Assembly (NCBI GenBank): GCA_037126765.1
Contig: JBBCBC010000002.1
Coordinates: 44,396,889 to 44,460,888 of the forward strand
Length of the DNA: 64,000 bases
Origin: Stenogyne calaminthoides
Lineage: Eukaryota; Streptophyta; Magnoliopsida; Lamiales; Lamiaceae
Direction of reading: 5' to 3'
In this document: positions 1-11,822 of the stretch, piece by piece
Numbering within the stretch: position 1 is the stretch's first letter
How the letters are laid out: every line of letters begins with the position of its first letter
Translations under genes and position numbers: made by a program
The notes under the pieces: model-generated
The model's input: only the letters and a program-made list of their open reading frames with translations
Told to the model about the DNA's origin: nothing
Database searches by the model: none

Positions 1-149
1 ATTTGTTTAAAAAGAGGCGGTCCACTAATATTTGTGCCCGAGAATCCAGCCCAAACTGAATGAACAAGAATCCACGCCATTGGAAATTGAGAAAAATCCA
101 CAGGAAAAATAGAAAAATCCTCCTAACATATTTTGAAAAAGAGGCGTAC

Positions 150-300
150 TTGTATGAAATTGAGAATGTTTCACGATGAGACGGGACATAAGTTGGACAT
201 TAATGTTTTAACACTTTGATATAGATGGGTGTAATTTGTGCTAAATTGTATCACGTCTCATGCATCAGCCCGTTTTATATGAGTTTTTGTCTTTAAAAAA
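150..300. repeat. Short MITE-like repeat with GAGACGG inverted ends (copy 1)
   Basis: About 150 bases flanked by inverted GATGAGACGGGA and CACGTCTCATGCATC motifs, with a core containing TTTTAACACTTTGATA and a stretch close to GGGTGTAATTTGTGCTAAATT. The same layout recurs at 25505-25650, 31445-31580 and 43130-43285, with a partial copy at 8543-8590. Target duplications were not resolved and no coding capacity is visible. The class is unknown; the inverted ends and small size suggest a non-autonomous DNA transposon. Confidence 0.6.
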
Positions 301-493
301 AAATCTTACAATTTTTCTTGATAGATCGATGATCGTTGTTTAATATTCAGTCCAATAAAATTGGACTAAATTACACTTTTTAACAAATAAAATAAAGCTT
401 GAATTAGGGTCCCATTACTAATAACATTTATGATCATAATCTGTTTACTCAATTTGTTACGTTTTTATTAAACAAAAAGTAGTCACCTTTTAT

Positions 494-860
494 ATTAGGG
501 GTGGACCAGTCGCAGATATCCTAAATTTTTTTCGCCATTTCATTATCAAATCAAAATTTTAAATCATAGAAAAAATGTTATACCGTTGTCGCATCGAAAA
601 TTAAATTATCTCGAACATTTAAGATACCGAAATGTTCGGTATGTCAATATTACATATCGATATCAGACCGATATTTCGGTATATACCAAAATATTTTTTA
701 AGATACAAAAATTTTTATATTTTTCATACATTATTATTACCGAAATTTTTCGATGCGGTACAATATCGTAGAAGAAAAATTTTGATAAAATCGATATTTT
801 TCGATATAGTAAGTCTTGATATTTGGAAATATTTTTCGATATTTCACACCCAAAGTCACA
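494..860. mobile_element. Possible hAT-like MITE, palindromic interior
   Basis: The left edge reads TTAGGGGTGGACC, resembling the end of the hAT element at 48094, and the right edge carries CACACCC. The interior is dense in overlapping palindromic CCGAAAT/ATTTCGG and CGATAT motifs that can fold. I could not find an 8-bp target duplication, so the assignment is tentative. The small reading frames here are by-products of the repeat. Confidence 0.35.
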
Positions 861-2650
861 TATGTTCGTAAGTCCGTCACATCGCGCACACGCACACACC
901 CAAGTATGTAATAAATACATATTTTGGTAGAGGAATTGATAGGAAACATATTTTGGTATAGATGATTAAACAAAAAATACCAGGCAAAGTTTCATATGAA
1001 CCACTTTCACAGGAATAGTATCCGTGTAGCACTATCCATGTGGATTCGGGTTTAGAAATCGGGTCACAATATAACACCAAATATAGTGTTTTTTGTCCCC
1101 CTTTTTTTCATTTTCTCCAAGACTTCTCCCTTCTGTCCCTCTCCGATGACAGCCCATTTCCAGGTAATTAAGAAACCACTCCCGTTACATTTGTTAAATC
1201 TGATGATTATGGATTCGCAGATATTAAATTAGGATTTATTTCAGCGACGGCGAGGCATTCAGACATAGTGCTAGGGCATGCGTTTTCGCCGGACGGTTCA
1301 ACTTTGACTCTACGGAGACGTGCGCACTTGGAGGCGGAGAAGGCGGAAGCCGCTACAGTGGTCTTTTATGCTTCGAGCGCCAATTCAATTGCTATGATCT
1401 TTCCCTTTAAATCATTGAGCCATAATAGATATGTAGAGAGGTGTGACAAAATTGATGATCTATAGAGCCTAACAGATTGGGATGGTGAAAAAATTTAAGA
1501 GGATGCTCTGTTCTCTAAGTAAATCTGTTTTAGAGTTGTGACATTCTATAAGTTGATGTTTGCCTGTGACTTATTAAGTAGTTGTCTTATGCAAAGGTCC
1601 ATGTTTTTTGCGCTTCTTCATGTTGCAAGATGTATAAGTTGAATGTTTTTCTCTTACTGTTTAGGTGGAGTTAGATAATAAAGCTTTGTTCCTCTAACTT
1701 CTAAATCATTGCTAGGTATTTTCAATTTTAACCAATGGAAAGTGTAACTATGTTTCCCTTTTTGATCTTGTTGGCTTAAATATACTACAATAAGTACAGG
1801 GTATATTTCATCTAGATTGGATTAATATATTCATTCTAGTGTGTATTCAATGTTATATAGCTTGAGGTTCATGATTAGGTGATTCTATAATTTCAACAAG
1901 TTTCTGTAGATGGATTAGGATTTAGGGGCCAATTTTTAACAAGTGGAACTAATCCATACGAAAGTGGTGTAAAATAGATTATGTGGTAATTTTGCACAAT
2001 GATTTACTAGACTGGTGAAATGTGGAGCATTGCCTATAGACTTCATGAGCCAATAACATGGCTTCCATGCTGCTCTTTGGCCTTAATCTTTTCTGAAATT
2101 ACCTTTGATTGATAGTAACAGCTGACCTTCATAATAATTCTTGTCATAGCTATAATTGTTTCAAAAATATTCTTTGCAATACTAGTTATATTATCCATCA
2201 TAGCAGCAAAAAATGAGTTTTTACTTTTTTCAGTTTTGTGTAGTACTTGTGGCCTTATTTGAATATTATATCGAGTAAAAGTTATATAATAAGCTCTGAA
2301 TATCAGATTAAGTACCCGTTTGCAAACTCTACAAGTGCTCTAGAAGCACTTATTTTTTAAAAAAAATTGTGTCTAACAGCTTTAAAAATAAGTGTTTACG
2401 GAAAGACTTTAAAAACTCTAAAACAGGCCCTAATTGTCGTGAAACTGGCTGAAGTATGCAAGGAAGCTCAGTGTGCAATAATTTTAGGTCTGCTTTTATT
2501 ACTTTTAGGCTTGTCGGATTCAATTAAGCAAGTAAGTTTTGCACAAAAAGTTGTAGAGTTTTTCCTATTTTTTTTTAGGTCCAATTATGATGCACTAAAT
2601 TATTAAAGTAGCGTGTTCATATATTGTATAGTAGTACATCATTATTTGAG
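861..2650. other. Intergenic; small exon-like island at 1120-1470
   Basis: Mostly AT-rich with no credible gene. Around 1120-1470 the GC content rises. An ATG at about 1146 runs into a good donor context (CCAG|GTAATT near 1162) and TTATTTCAG|CGACGG near 1240 looks like an acceptor, but the joined frame stops almost at once. A GC-richer frame at 1268-1465 (65 codons) has no family I recognise. This could be the remains of a first exon or a captured gene fragment. Confidence 0.3.
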
Positions 2651-3153
2651 CAATTGTATTAGTTGAAATATGTTATAGTATTAGTTGATATAAGCTATAG
2701 TATTAGTTGATATGAGCTATAACATTAGATTGTATGAGCTATAGTATTAGTGGGTATGAGCTATAGTATTATATGATATGAGCTATAGTATTAGTGGATA
2801 TGAGCTATAGTATTATATGATATGAGCTATAGTATTAGTGGATATGTGCTATAGTATTACTGGGTATGAGCTATAGTTATTTTGAGCTGTAATATTAGTG
2901 GATATGAGCTATAGTATTATATGATATGAACTATAATATTAGTGGATATGTGTTATAGTATTCTTTGGGTATGAGCTATAGTTTTTTTGAGCTGTAATAT
3001 TAGTGGATATGAACTATAGTATTATATGATATGAGCTATGGTATTAGTGCATATGAGCTATAGTATTAAATGGTATGAGCTATAGTATTTATGGATATGA
3101 GCTATAGTATTATATGATATGAGCCATGGTATTAGTGCATATGAGCTATAGAC
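2651..3153. repeat. Degenerate minisatellite, about 22-bp unit
   Basis: A run of roughly 22-bp units of the form GATATGAGCTATAGTATTAGTG, with variants (TATATGAT, GGGTATG, GTGCATATG), continues for about 500 bases. Units alternate between GTATTAGTGGATATGAG and GTATTATATGATATGAG versions, suggesting higher-order duplication of unit pairs. It lies in intergenic sequence, is non-coding, and should vary in length between individuals. Confidence 0.9.
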
Positions 3154-4066
3154 TCGTCATCTCTCTAACTTATTTAATCAACTTTTATTTGCATTTTTTT
3201 TCGAATCATAGATGACCAAAATAAGATAAATATATACTTGTCATTGATATACAAAGTAAAATTTTATAACTTTTAAGAAGAAAGTATTCATTTAACCAAG
3301 AAAATACAATTGTTGATCATACCCATATCATAAATCTAAGCACAAATTCGTTTTCTTTTTGAATTTGAAACATCTTGATATGTTCTAGTTATATGCAATA
3401 TAGTAAGGAAATGAAGTAAGTAGAACTTTTATTTTATTTGGCATGTTTTTAGTGGTTGTACATATGCATTATTGAGTTCTCAACATGATTTGCCTTTTCA
3501 TTTAAAGTGACAATTAGTTACTATTTTTGATGATATTTTGTTGCAGGTATATGATTCTTGGGAAGTTTAAGGTTTGCCACATTTATGAAAGTGTTTTGTT
3601 GTGAAATGCCTGGCTTCGTGGCAATGTTGGATGGAGCTTCAGTAACAGAGCTCTAGCATTCAAAAAGGCTAATGATTTTTTTTTTGTTTAAATACCTTCT
3701 TTTTTTCTTTTTCTTTTTTGGTTTGGGCAAGCGTTGTTAGATTAATATAAATTATATTTTTCTAATTATTTTGTTGCAATGGATATTATCATATATATTT
3801 TTTGAGTTATTTAAAATTTCCATTGAATTTGACAAAAGAAAAGATTGAATAAAATATGTTCTATAGTAAAATTATGTGTTGAGATTCATATTGTAATATT
3901 GACAGTGGTTTACCGTGCACCATTTACACATCAAAATAAAATTTGGCCAGAAAATGTTGCTGGAAAATTAAATGTTAAAAAATTGTTTTGTTAAAGTAAA
4001 ATTTTGTGCTACAAGTAATTTCCACAACTGCTGAAGTAAAAAATTGAGTGAAGAGCCACTTGGGCA
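3154..4066. other. AT-rich intergenic sequence
   Basis: I see no gene, RNA or bounded repeat in this stretch beyond simple T-rich runs. Confidence 0.6.
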
Positions 4067-4075
4067 TTAAGAGAA

Positions 4076-5014
4076 GAGTGCCACTATCCACACCCCAAAA
4101 TTCTTTAAACACACCCCATTAAAATTAAAAAATTATTATACATTACTAAACAAACCCCATTTCATTCCTATTATATCCTTCCTCCATCAAAATAGAAAAA
4201 AATAATACTTTCCTACCTTTCTTTCTTCTAATTAATATTCACTCTCCAAAAAATATAAAAATTGTTTCTTTTATTCACAATTCTTTTTCAAAAATCTAAA
4301 AAACTCTTTAAATTTTTTATATAAAATTTGAAATTATTATAAAAAAAATCAAATAAATCTTCAAACATATATAAATTCAAAGATTTCTTAGCAAAACAGA
4401 AATCTTTAAAAAAAATAAATAAATAAATAAAATTTGTAAAAATATAAAAATAAATCGACTAAATCTTAAAAAATAATTAAATTTAAATAATAAACTTCAA
4501 AGAATCAATTAAACGTAAATAAGATCTTAAAAATCAAATTTTAATTTAATTAATTTTGAAGATTTTTTTTATATTTTTCTGATTTTATTTAGTTTTAATT
4601 GATTTTTATATTTTTTTATTTACTTACTTTTAAAATATAGTTATTTTTTAATAATATTTTTCAGAGTTTATTTAATTATTTCAGTTTTTTTCTGATTTTT
4701 TAATTGATTTTTAAAATATAATTATTTCTAATATTTAGTTATGTTTTTTATTATTTTTAGATTTTAATTAATTTTTTTCAAAATTTTCAATTAATTTTTC
4801 ATGTCTAAATATTTGAAAAAAATTGAAAAAAAAAGACTAATTTCAAAGTGTAAGAGACTTAGAGGACTAAAATTAAAGTCAACAAAATATAATGGAAAAA
4901 CAATACCCTAATTTATATAGGGTAACTTGATCATTTTATATATATATCTATTTTAGTCTTTAAAAATTATGGGGTGTCTTAGAGGATTTTTTTGAGGTGT
5001 GATTAGTGGAACTC
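4076..5014. mobile_element. Non-autonomous Mutator-like element (MULE), 939 bp
   Basis: The left end begins GAGTGCCACTATCCACACCC and the right end, reverse-complemented, begins GAGTTCCACTAATCACACCT; the two stay alignable for about 60 bases. A perfect 9-bp target duplication, TTAAGAGAA, lies at 4067-4075 and 5015-5023, the length typical of Mutator-like elements. The interior is extremely AT-rich (many AAATTT and TTTTTAAT runs) and encodes nothing, so any transposase must come from elsewhere. Confidence 0.85.
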
Positions 5015-5193
5015 TTAAGAGAATCATGTTGACAAATGTATGCATCTATAATATCCGTGATAATTTTTGTGGGTCATGATCTAGATCCACTTTAGCAATA
5101 TGGATAGTGGTATGGTACACCACTTTCACATAAAAACTCAAAATACCAATGCATATGCCTTAGTTTATATCAGCAAATTGATTCAATATGTAT

Positions 5194-5429
5194 AAGGTGA
5201 TGGACTTTATTACCTCTCGTGGTGGGTGCGGTTTTGAATTGGTCTCTCTTGTGGTGGATGCAATTACGTCTACAAATAAACGAAATGATGTTGTCACGTG
5301 CCCGGTGATAAAAAGAACTATTGTAATATATTGATTATATGAGGGAACCATTGTAATTATTTTAGGGAACTATTGTAATTGATTATGTTAAAAAAAATTA
5401 ATAATAATAATAAGCTGATGAACTTTATT
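5194..5429 (+). mobile_element. Non-LTR retroposon copy, 5'-truncated, with 18-bp TSD
   Basis: The body (about 5212-5411) ends in an A-rich tail (GTTAAAAAAAATTAATAATA). Near-identical 18-bp direct repeats flank it: AAGGTGATGGACTTTATT at 5194-5211 and AAGCTGATGAACTTTATT at 5412-5429. Its 3' part (TCTCTCTTGTGG, GATGTTGTCA, then repeated GGGAACTATTGTAATTGATT) matches the copy at 26406-26753. Long TSDs plus an A-rich tail indicate LINE-type target-primed insertion; it may be a SINE or a LINE 3' end. Confidence 0.75.
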
Positions 5430-6248
5430 CAGCGGTTTTCAATTACTTGCTTAGGTGTCGTGTTGTGGTTAATTTAGACACGTGTAAATCTTGTGGTTAA
5501 TTTAAACTACGTGTCTAATGATGTATTACTCTTATGTGACACAATTATAGTGTGTATATTATTTTTATTTATATTGAAATTTAATTAATTAATTGCCAAA
5601 TTTAATGGTTGATTGTCATAAACTTAAATGCTTCATAAAATCTAATAACATTCTTTATATTGCATATTTCAATTCTAGATAATTATTTTTTTTGAATTTT
5701 CAAAAAATTCTCTAGGAAAGTCTTTTTTTTTTTTAGAATTTTATCATAATCAAGTAATTATTATTAGTGTTAAGTTGCTAATATCCTCCTTTTTTATTCT
5801 ATTCCCAATAAACAAATATTGTATTTTATTATGATAATAAATTTTGTATAATCATAATCAATGATATTTTTTTGAATTATGAGAGAGTTAGTTTTTCGAC
5901 TCTTTGTGATATTCAATTACATGTGTGTATCAATGAATAAAGATTGCACACATAGAAAATGTGCTATTGCATTTACATTTTTTTTTAATATTGTGATTGT
6001 ATAATTGTTCAAATTCTACCTTTTAATTTTTTTAATCCTCAGTGTATCATAAATTTGTTGTAATTTTTCATTTACGTTTATTTAGGATCGAACTTAATGT
6101 ATAAAACTTAAATTACTAATTTTCATAAAATAAAAAGGTAAATTGTGAAATTCCGCTACTCGGGCACTATACTAGTTAGCATATAATAACGTGATCACGA
6201 AAGATCAAAATATAATTTTGTATCCAACACTCTAACTGAAGATATTAT
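5430..6248. other. Intergenic; possible Helitron-like 3' end near 6175
   Basis: No gene seen. At 6153-6176 a degenerate hairpin-like CCGCTACTCGG is followed by CACTATA and CTAGT, resembling the better preserved terminus at 25070-25099. The hairpin is poor here, so this is only a hint of a second copy. Confidence 0.3.
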
Positions 6249-6249
6249 A

Positions 6250-6503
6250 GGTGTGTTTTGAAACACTTAAGTCGTATTTTGTAACACTTAGGTCGTGTTT
6301 TGAAATACTTAAAACAATTTTCAGAAACACTTATTTTCAAAGCTCCCTCTCACAGCTTTTGAAAATAAGTCTTCGAAAAATTGTTCTAAATGTTCAAAAC
6401 ACACTAAAAAATAAACTAGGAAAGACTTATTTTCAAAAAGTTTGTGAGAGGAACTTTGAAAATAAATCTTCAAAACTATTTTAAGTGTTCAAAACACGCC
6501 TCA
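6250..6503. repeat. Hairpin MITE with GGTGTGTTTTGAA inverted ends
   Basis: The left end reads GGTGTGTTTTGAAACACTTA and the right end, reverse-complemented, reads GGCGTGTTTTGAACACTTAA. Inverted pairing continues inward (ACTTATTTTCAAAG against CTTTGAAAATAA). The whole unit of about 255 bases could fold into one hairpin. The 77-codon frame through it is a by-product of the repeats. No target duplication was resolved. Confidence 0.7.
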
Positions 6504-6510
6504 CCTGATG

Positions 6511-7740
6511 GGTGATGGTCCAAAAATGTCAAATGTCCCAATTGGAGTTGCCACTTGCCTTAGACTCGTCAAAGTATCACATTACTTGCCTATACTTGCC
6601 ACCAATTGGATAATTTTTTTATTTTTTTATTGGGCAAAGTTAGTTGTTATTAGTTAGTACACCAAACACTCAAATACTCCACGAAATCACCAATTCACCT
6701 TATAACTCCTATAACTTCAAATTCGTTCTCAAAGGGAATCACCAATCGGATAAAATATTCTTGCACCTACCATTTAGGTATATAGTAGTTTTGACAAAAT
6801 TAACCCATCTTCTTTTCACCAATTTTCCCAACCTTCCCAAAACTATGGTGATCGATCCTTACACATAGAATGATGATTCAATGCTTCGTGCACCCGTTGC
6901 GCCGTGGAAGTGGAGATAAGAGGAAAATTGACAGACTAATGCGACTTATATGTGCTAGTAAATATAACTTAGAAGAACTAGATTTGATTGAAGACATAAA
7001 ATAAAACGTGCAAATTGTTTGGTTGTGAAGCCTAATCGACTGCTTCACGTCCCAGTTGATGGAAAAAAAATTTGGGCCTTTAAAACAATATTTGGGTTTA
7101 ACGGTCTTTTAGGGCTACGACCTAGGTATAAATATCTGATGATTCATTGTAATTGTTATCACCGAAAATATTATAAATTTTTCGTTTGGTAATGAATTTC
7201 CCGAGACGTAGTCATTATTTACCAATTGAATCAATACATATATTTTATTTAATTAGTTTAATTCCCAATATAGACTTGATATAACCGAGACATGATGATT
7301 GGATATGTATATAAGGGTACGTTCGTTTCGGGCTTATAGTGAACGTGAAAATTTCAGACTTTGAAGTCCTATGATTTCAAAATCTGATTTCAAAATCTTG
7401 ATGAATAGTTAAGATGTTATGTTTATTATGAGATTTTATACAGTATGATGGTGAAAAAGATGATTGATGTGATATTATTATATTATTTTGAGTGTATTGA
7501 GAAAATAAAAAAGTAAATAATGTAAATGTACTGAGAATATAAAAAGTAGAGTAAAGTAAATTATGAGAGGAAATAGAATTAATAGAATTTCAAATCTTTT
7601 ACTTTAAATCTCAAAATAAATGAAGGTTTGAAATTGTAAAATTCAAAGTCCATTGGATAGAGAAATAGCTAAAAAAAATAAAAAAATTATACTCCTATAT
7701 AACCAAACGTTGTACCATGTGGTCCATATCCAATTAAAAT
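6511..7740. other. Intergenic sequence upstream of the RING-H2 gene
   Basis: Unannotated AT-rich sequence. I see no gene or bounded element in it; the last part should include promoter sequence of the gene starting at 7808. Confidence 0.5.
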
Positions 7741-7742
7741 CT

Positions 7743-7751
7743 ACTATATAA
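7743..7751 (+). promoter_or_regulatory. Probable TATA box of the RING-H2 gene
   Basis: CTACTATATAAACTCC lies about 60 bases before the ATG at 7808. TATATAAA is a strong plant TATA match and the spacing allows a short leader of roughly 30 bases. Confidence 0.6.
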
Positions 7752-7807
7752 ACTCCTCCTCAAAGACCAAAGTGAGTACATTTGACCTCAATTCTTGAAT
7801 TGATGAC

Positions 7808-8266
7808 ATGGCTTCCATATCTCAAATCTTTGCCCATATTTACACCATGACTCTGCTTTTCTTCTCCATCATCATCCTCGAACTGGCCATACTAGTGCGC
7901 AGCACCGCCAGAATCACCGGCGCCGGCCGCCGCTCCATAACCACCGAGGACTTCCTCAAAATCGTGGACAAAGAAGCCCCTGCCCGCCCGTACAGAACCG
8001 GGTCGGTGGTCGAACTGGTGGAGTGCAGAGTGTGTTTGTCGCTCTATGAAGAAGGGGACGAGGTTAGGAAATTGAAGTGCAGGCACACGTTTCATAAGGG
8101 CTGTATCGACACGTGGCTGCAGCAGGACGCCGCCACGTGTCCTCTGTGCCGCCGGGCGGTGCTGCCGTCGGCGCACCGGTTGCAGGAGTTCTACGATGGG
8201 AATGATGAGGCCATGATGCTCATGTTGTACTCCTTACATGGCAATTTCACCAGAAGATTTTGGTAA
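7808..8266 (+). CDS. RING-H2 finger E3 ubiquitin ligase, ATL/RHA2/XERICO-like
   Basis: A complete, intronless 152-residue protein. One hydrophobic segment (residues about 13-31, TLLFFSIIILELAILV) is followed by a basic stretch and then a full RING-H2 domain: Cys73, Cys76, Cys91, His93, His96, Cys99, Cys111 and Cys114, with Trp103 (DTW) in the usual E2-contact region. This C3H2C3 order defines RING-H2 ligases, which transfer ubiquitin from an E2 to substrates; the N-terminal anchor suggests action at a membrane. Length and layout resemble the small plant proteins RHA2 and XERICO, linked to hormone and stress signalling, but the exact subfamily and substrate cannot be read here. It is GC-rich against its surroundings, as expected for an intact short exon. 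The opposite-strand frame is a shadow. Confidence 0.93.
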   Translation: MASISQIFAHIYTMTLLFFSIIILELAILVRSTARITGAGRRSITTEDFLKIVDKEAPARPYRTGSVVELVECRVCLSLYEEGDEVRKLKCRHTFHKGCIDTWLQQDAATCPLCRRAVLPSAHRLQEFYDGNDEAMMLMLYSLHGNFTRRFW

Positions 8267-9307
8267 AATTAATTTGATTACAATTTAGAGGATTTTTTTT
8301 TCTTTTTTCTTTTTTTCAGTTTAATTGTTCACAAATGTACTGTTGATAAAATGGAAATCTAGACATGTTTTTTTTTTTGGGCTACGTGGACGGATTACCT
8401 TCCGAATTAAATTTTTGGCGCATTTTTATGATTGATTATCACGACAAGTAATAATTAATGTTCATTTTGTGTCTTTTAATTACCATATCTTTACCAATTT
8501 ATTGTATTTACCAATTAATTAACTTCCATAACTTTTTCCAATGAGACACTCTTATGTGAGACAGTCTCATGTATGAGACGGGTCTCATAGCCGACCCATA
8601 TTATAATAAGTTGACCCGCACTATATTAATACAATAAAACCCCAAATATACCCTTAGTTAGATTTTTAATCCAGCAGCGCAACGCGGAACAGAGCAGCAG
8701 AATGCAAGATCAAGACCTGTAACGAGTTTGACACTTCTGATCGAGATTTCAGTGTTTTCTCCATGCTAACACCAAATATGATTAATATATGTTCTAAACT
8801 CATTTAGTAAATTCGATTTCTAAAATTTTAAGCCCTAATTTTGAGGTTATGATATGAAAATTAAATCAAATATGATTGATTTTTGGTTCATTGTCTGCCG
8901 CAGACACTGTCTCTTGCCCTATTGGGTTACACTTACACATAAATCTGCCATTGAAGCATAATGAAACTTTTTTTTTTTTTTTTGCTTCTATTGTATTTGG
9001 TTTGATATATACAAACAAAATTGTTTTAAGAATGATGATAAGTGTAAAGAAATCGAATTAGTCTAAGAAATTCTAAGTCATCTATCAGTTATCTTGTTGC
9101 TCAATATATTAACGATGCTTCATATAATAGTGAGAAAGCATTTAACATTGAGAATTTTACTAAAAATCAAAATCCAGCCTCGATTTGATTGCAACAACTT
9201 TCACAGACTAAATGCTAAATATATTACAAGATTGACAACCAATTTATCTTAATTTACCTTTTTATGTAGCTCAACTAGTTTTTGCAGAGTTTGTACATAA
9301 CTGAATA
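8267..9307. other. Intergenic; partial GAGACGG repeat
   Basis: This is the 3' flank of the RING-H2 gene. At 8543-8590 there is a palindromic GTGAGACAGTCTCATGTATG stretch related to the MITE-like family at 150-300. I see no gene. Confidence 0.5.
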
Positions 9308-9560
9308 TTGAGTTGGTATGCTGTGAAACTTGTTCATCGTGAAATTGATTTTTTTTTTTTACAGACATACACTTTAGTAATATAAGTCACACACTTCAGT
9401 TATCACTACGACACTCTTTATTATGATATAAGTCACACCCTTCACTTTTATGAGTAATACACTTTACAGTAAAAAGTCACACACTTTCAAATAAAAAGTC
9501 ACACACTTTAGTAATATAAGTCACACTCCTTTACTTAGGTTTCACCGTAAAAAACTTTTT
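9308..9560. mobile_element. MITE with GTGAAACTTGTTCA inverted ends (copy 1)
   Basis: The left end TATGCTGTGAAACTTGTTCA and the reverse complement of the right end (GATAGTGTGAAAAAGTTTTT) are inverted-repeat related over about 30 bases. Between them are repeated TATAAGTCACACNCTTTAGT motifs. A second copy lies at 35767-36345, where another MITE has jumped into it, and a third inverted partial copy at about 36390-36590. No coding content. Confidence 0.65.
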
Positions 9561-10724
9561 CACACTATCTTTTGCCCCTGAATATTTCATTGAGCATTCC
9601 TATTTTCCCTGTTATGTTGTTGCAACTCGGAATCATGTCTTACAAATATTTAATTTCTTCTCACTTATTAATTATTGTTGCTGAGAAAATATTTTTTTGA
9701 TTAAAATGTATTGAGTGCATGGTTGCAAACTCCTTTGAAAAGGGAGAAACACTTATTTAAAAAAAAAAATTGAGTCTAACAACTTAAAAAATATGTGTTT
9801 CTATCATATTTTTTCTATGAGTTGAACTTTGTTTTTGGCTATGCTTCTATGATATTTTTTTTCTAACAAGAGTATTGCATGTACTTTCACTATGATACAT
9901 AAAAACATCTTGATTCAAGATTTCTGCAATTTAAAGTCTAATGTGGATACCCGGAGTCCACTTGTTTCCCTGACATGTAAATATGATTTTTTTTTTTAAA
10001 TCACCAAGCTAGAATCATTGGTCATGTTTCTATTGATTTGTTTAATCACATACAATTTAATCTTGCATGAATGCATGGTGCATTTTTTTGTTAAAATTTA
10101 ATGTTTACACGTCAACAAGACAAGTAGATTTCAGTGTCCACATCAGATGCATTTTATCGAAAATGGTGATTCAGGATGTTTTTAAGTATAAATTGAAAGT
10201 ATATATGCTAGAGTTTAAGAGAAAAAAAAGTATATGCTAAAACTGATAAGAAAATAAAAGTATATGCTGTATATTTGGAGAGAGAAAAAAATATATGCTA
10301 GAATTAATAATTTTTGTAAAAACAATATATGATATATTTAATTATTTAGCCTTTATTTGTTTAAACTGAATTTAGTTTGGTCATGAGTTCTTGTATTTGC
10401 TCGCATAAGAATGAACTTAATTTAGTGCAAACAAACGTACAATGACAAGAAATCTTAATACTATGTATTGGTAAACCTGATTCAACTTATGTGGCGAAAC
10501 CACATTAATTATGTAAAAGTTCAATTCAACCAAATTATTTCATTTTAGAATCGTACGTTCTCATTAAAAGTTGATTAAGTTAAATTTTAAATATATCTAA
10601 TTAAATTATATATAATCTAATATTCAGCTTATGTGGCGTTATGAATTGGTTATGAATGTTTATTGCAATTGTGTAATTATTTTGTATATTGCATGGAGTT
10701 TTTTTATATTGCACGGAGTATTGA
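9561..10724. other. AT-rich intergenic sequence
   Basis: No gene seen. A segment at about 9722-9820 (GTTGCAAACTC, then GAAACACTTATTTAAAAA and GAGTCTAACAACTT) resembles 2320-2400, so the two are probably degenerate copies of one short repeat. Confidence 0.5.
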
Positions 10725-11430
10725 GATAAGTAATTTGAGTGTTAAATTAGTTGTGGAGAAGTTTATTCTAATATGTTCTGTTTAATCTAATTTTATTATT
10801 TTACATTGCAGGGAGTATTGAGGTAAGTAATTTGAGTTATGAATTGGTTATGAATGTTTATTGCAAGTGTATAATTAGTTTGTATATTGCAGGGAGTTTT
10901 TTTACATTGCACGGAGTTTTGTGGTGTGAAAATAAAGTTAACTTTATCTTGATACTTCCTATAGAATGACTTCAATATCTTGAGGTAAAGTAATTTGAGT
11001 GTTGAATTAGTTGTGGAGGAATTTCTTCTGATATGTTCTATTTAATCTGATTTTATTATTTTATATTTCAGAGAGTATTGAGGTAAGTAATTTGAGTTAT
11101 GAATTGGTTATGAATGTTTATTGCAAGTGTATAATTAGTTTGTATATTGCAGGGAGTTTTTTTACATTGCACGGAGTTTTGTGGTGTGAAAATAAAGTTA
11201 ACTTTATCTTGATACTTCCTATAGAATGACTTCAATATACCGAGGTAAGTAATTTGAGTGTTGAATTAGTTGTGGATGAATTTCTTCTGATATGTTCTAT
11301 TTAATCTGATTTTATTATTTTATATTTCAGAGAGTATTGAGGTAAGTAATTTGAGTTATGAATTGGTTATGAATATTTATTGCAACTGTGTAATTATTTT
11401 GTATATTGTATGAATTTTTTTAATGTTGCA
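10725..11430. repeat. Tandem repeat, about 257-bp unit, nearly three copies
   Basis: Units start near 10725, 10984 and 11241 with GTAATTTGAGTGTT(G/A)AATTAG and contain TTTATTATTTTA, GAGTATTGAGGTAAGTAATT, TTGCACGGAGTTTTGTGG and CTTCCTATAGAATGACTTCA. Units 2 and 3 are the closest; the last is incomplete. Shorter sub-repeats (GAGGTAAGTAATTTGAGT occurs twice per unit) indicate internal duplication. Non-coding. Confidence 0.85.
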
Positions 11431-11672
11431 CGGAGTATTAAAGTGTGTTTAAATACAGATAAATACAGACTTTAATATACTGTTTATTAACTTATCTTTT
11501 GCCTATAATAATATTTTCTGTTTATAATATTGAAATAATTCTACAATTTCCCTCATAATCAGTAAATTATAAATTAAAAATCTCAAGTACATCATATTTG
11601 CATGAGGATATAATATTCATGTTTATATACCAATTAGTTAGTACAACAATTAGATTTTTCAAAGATAAATTT

Positions 11673-11822
11673 ATATATCAAATCTTGCGTAGATATGATT
11701 AGTTATAACTCTTTAAAATTGTTTAAAAAATTAGATTTTTTAGAGATATTTTAAAATATACAAATATTTTTTATAATAAATAATTGTCTTAAAAAAATAT
11801 GTATCAAATCTTGTGTACATAT
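11673..11822. repeat. Local tandem duplication split by the retrotransposon
   Basis: The segment at 11673-11750 (CAAATCTTG, ATATGATTAGTTATAACT, then GATTTTTTA) is repeated at 11800-11822 and resumes at 24870 (CATATGATTAGCTATAACTA, then GATTTTTTAA). Removing the 13-kb element and one CATAT rejoins a second copy of the unit, so the element landed inside an existing tandem pair of roughly 127 bp. Confidence 0.75.

Noticed and set aside
2651..3153. CRISPR-like repeat array
   Set aside because: Units are head to tail with no unique spacers, in plant nuclear DNA; it is a minisatellite.
7892..8176. 94-codon minus-strand frame within the RING-H2 gene
   Set aside because: It lies wholly inside a clear RING-H2 coding exon and has no family features.
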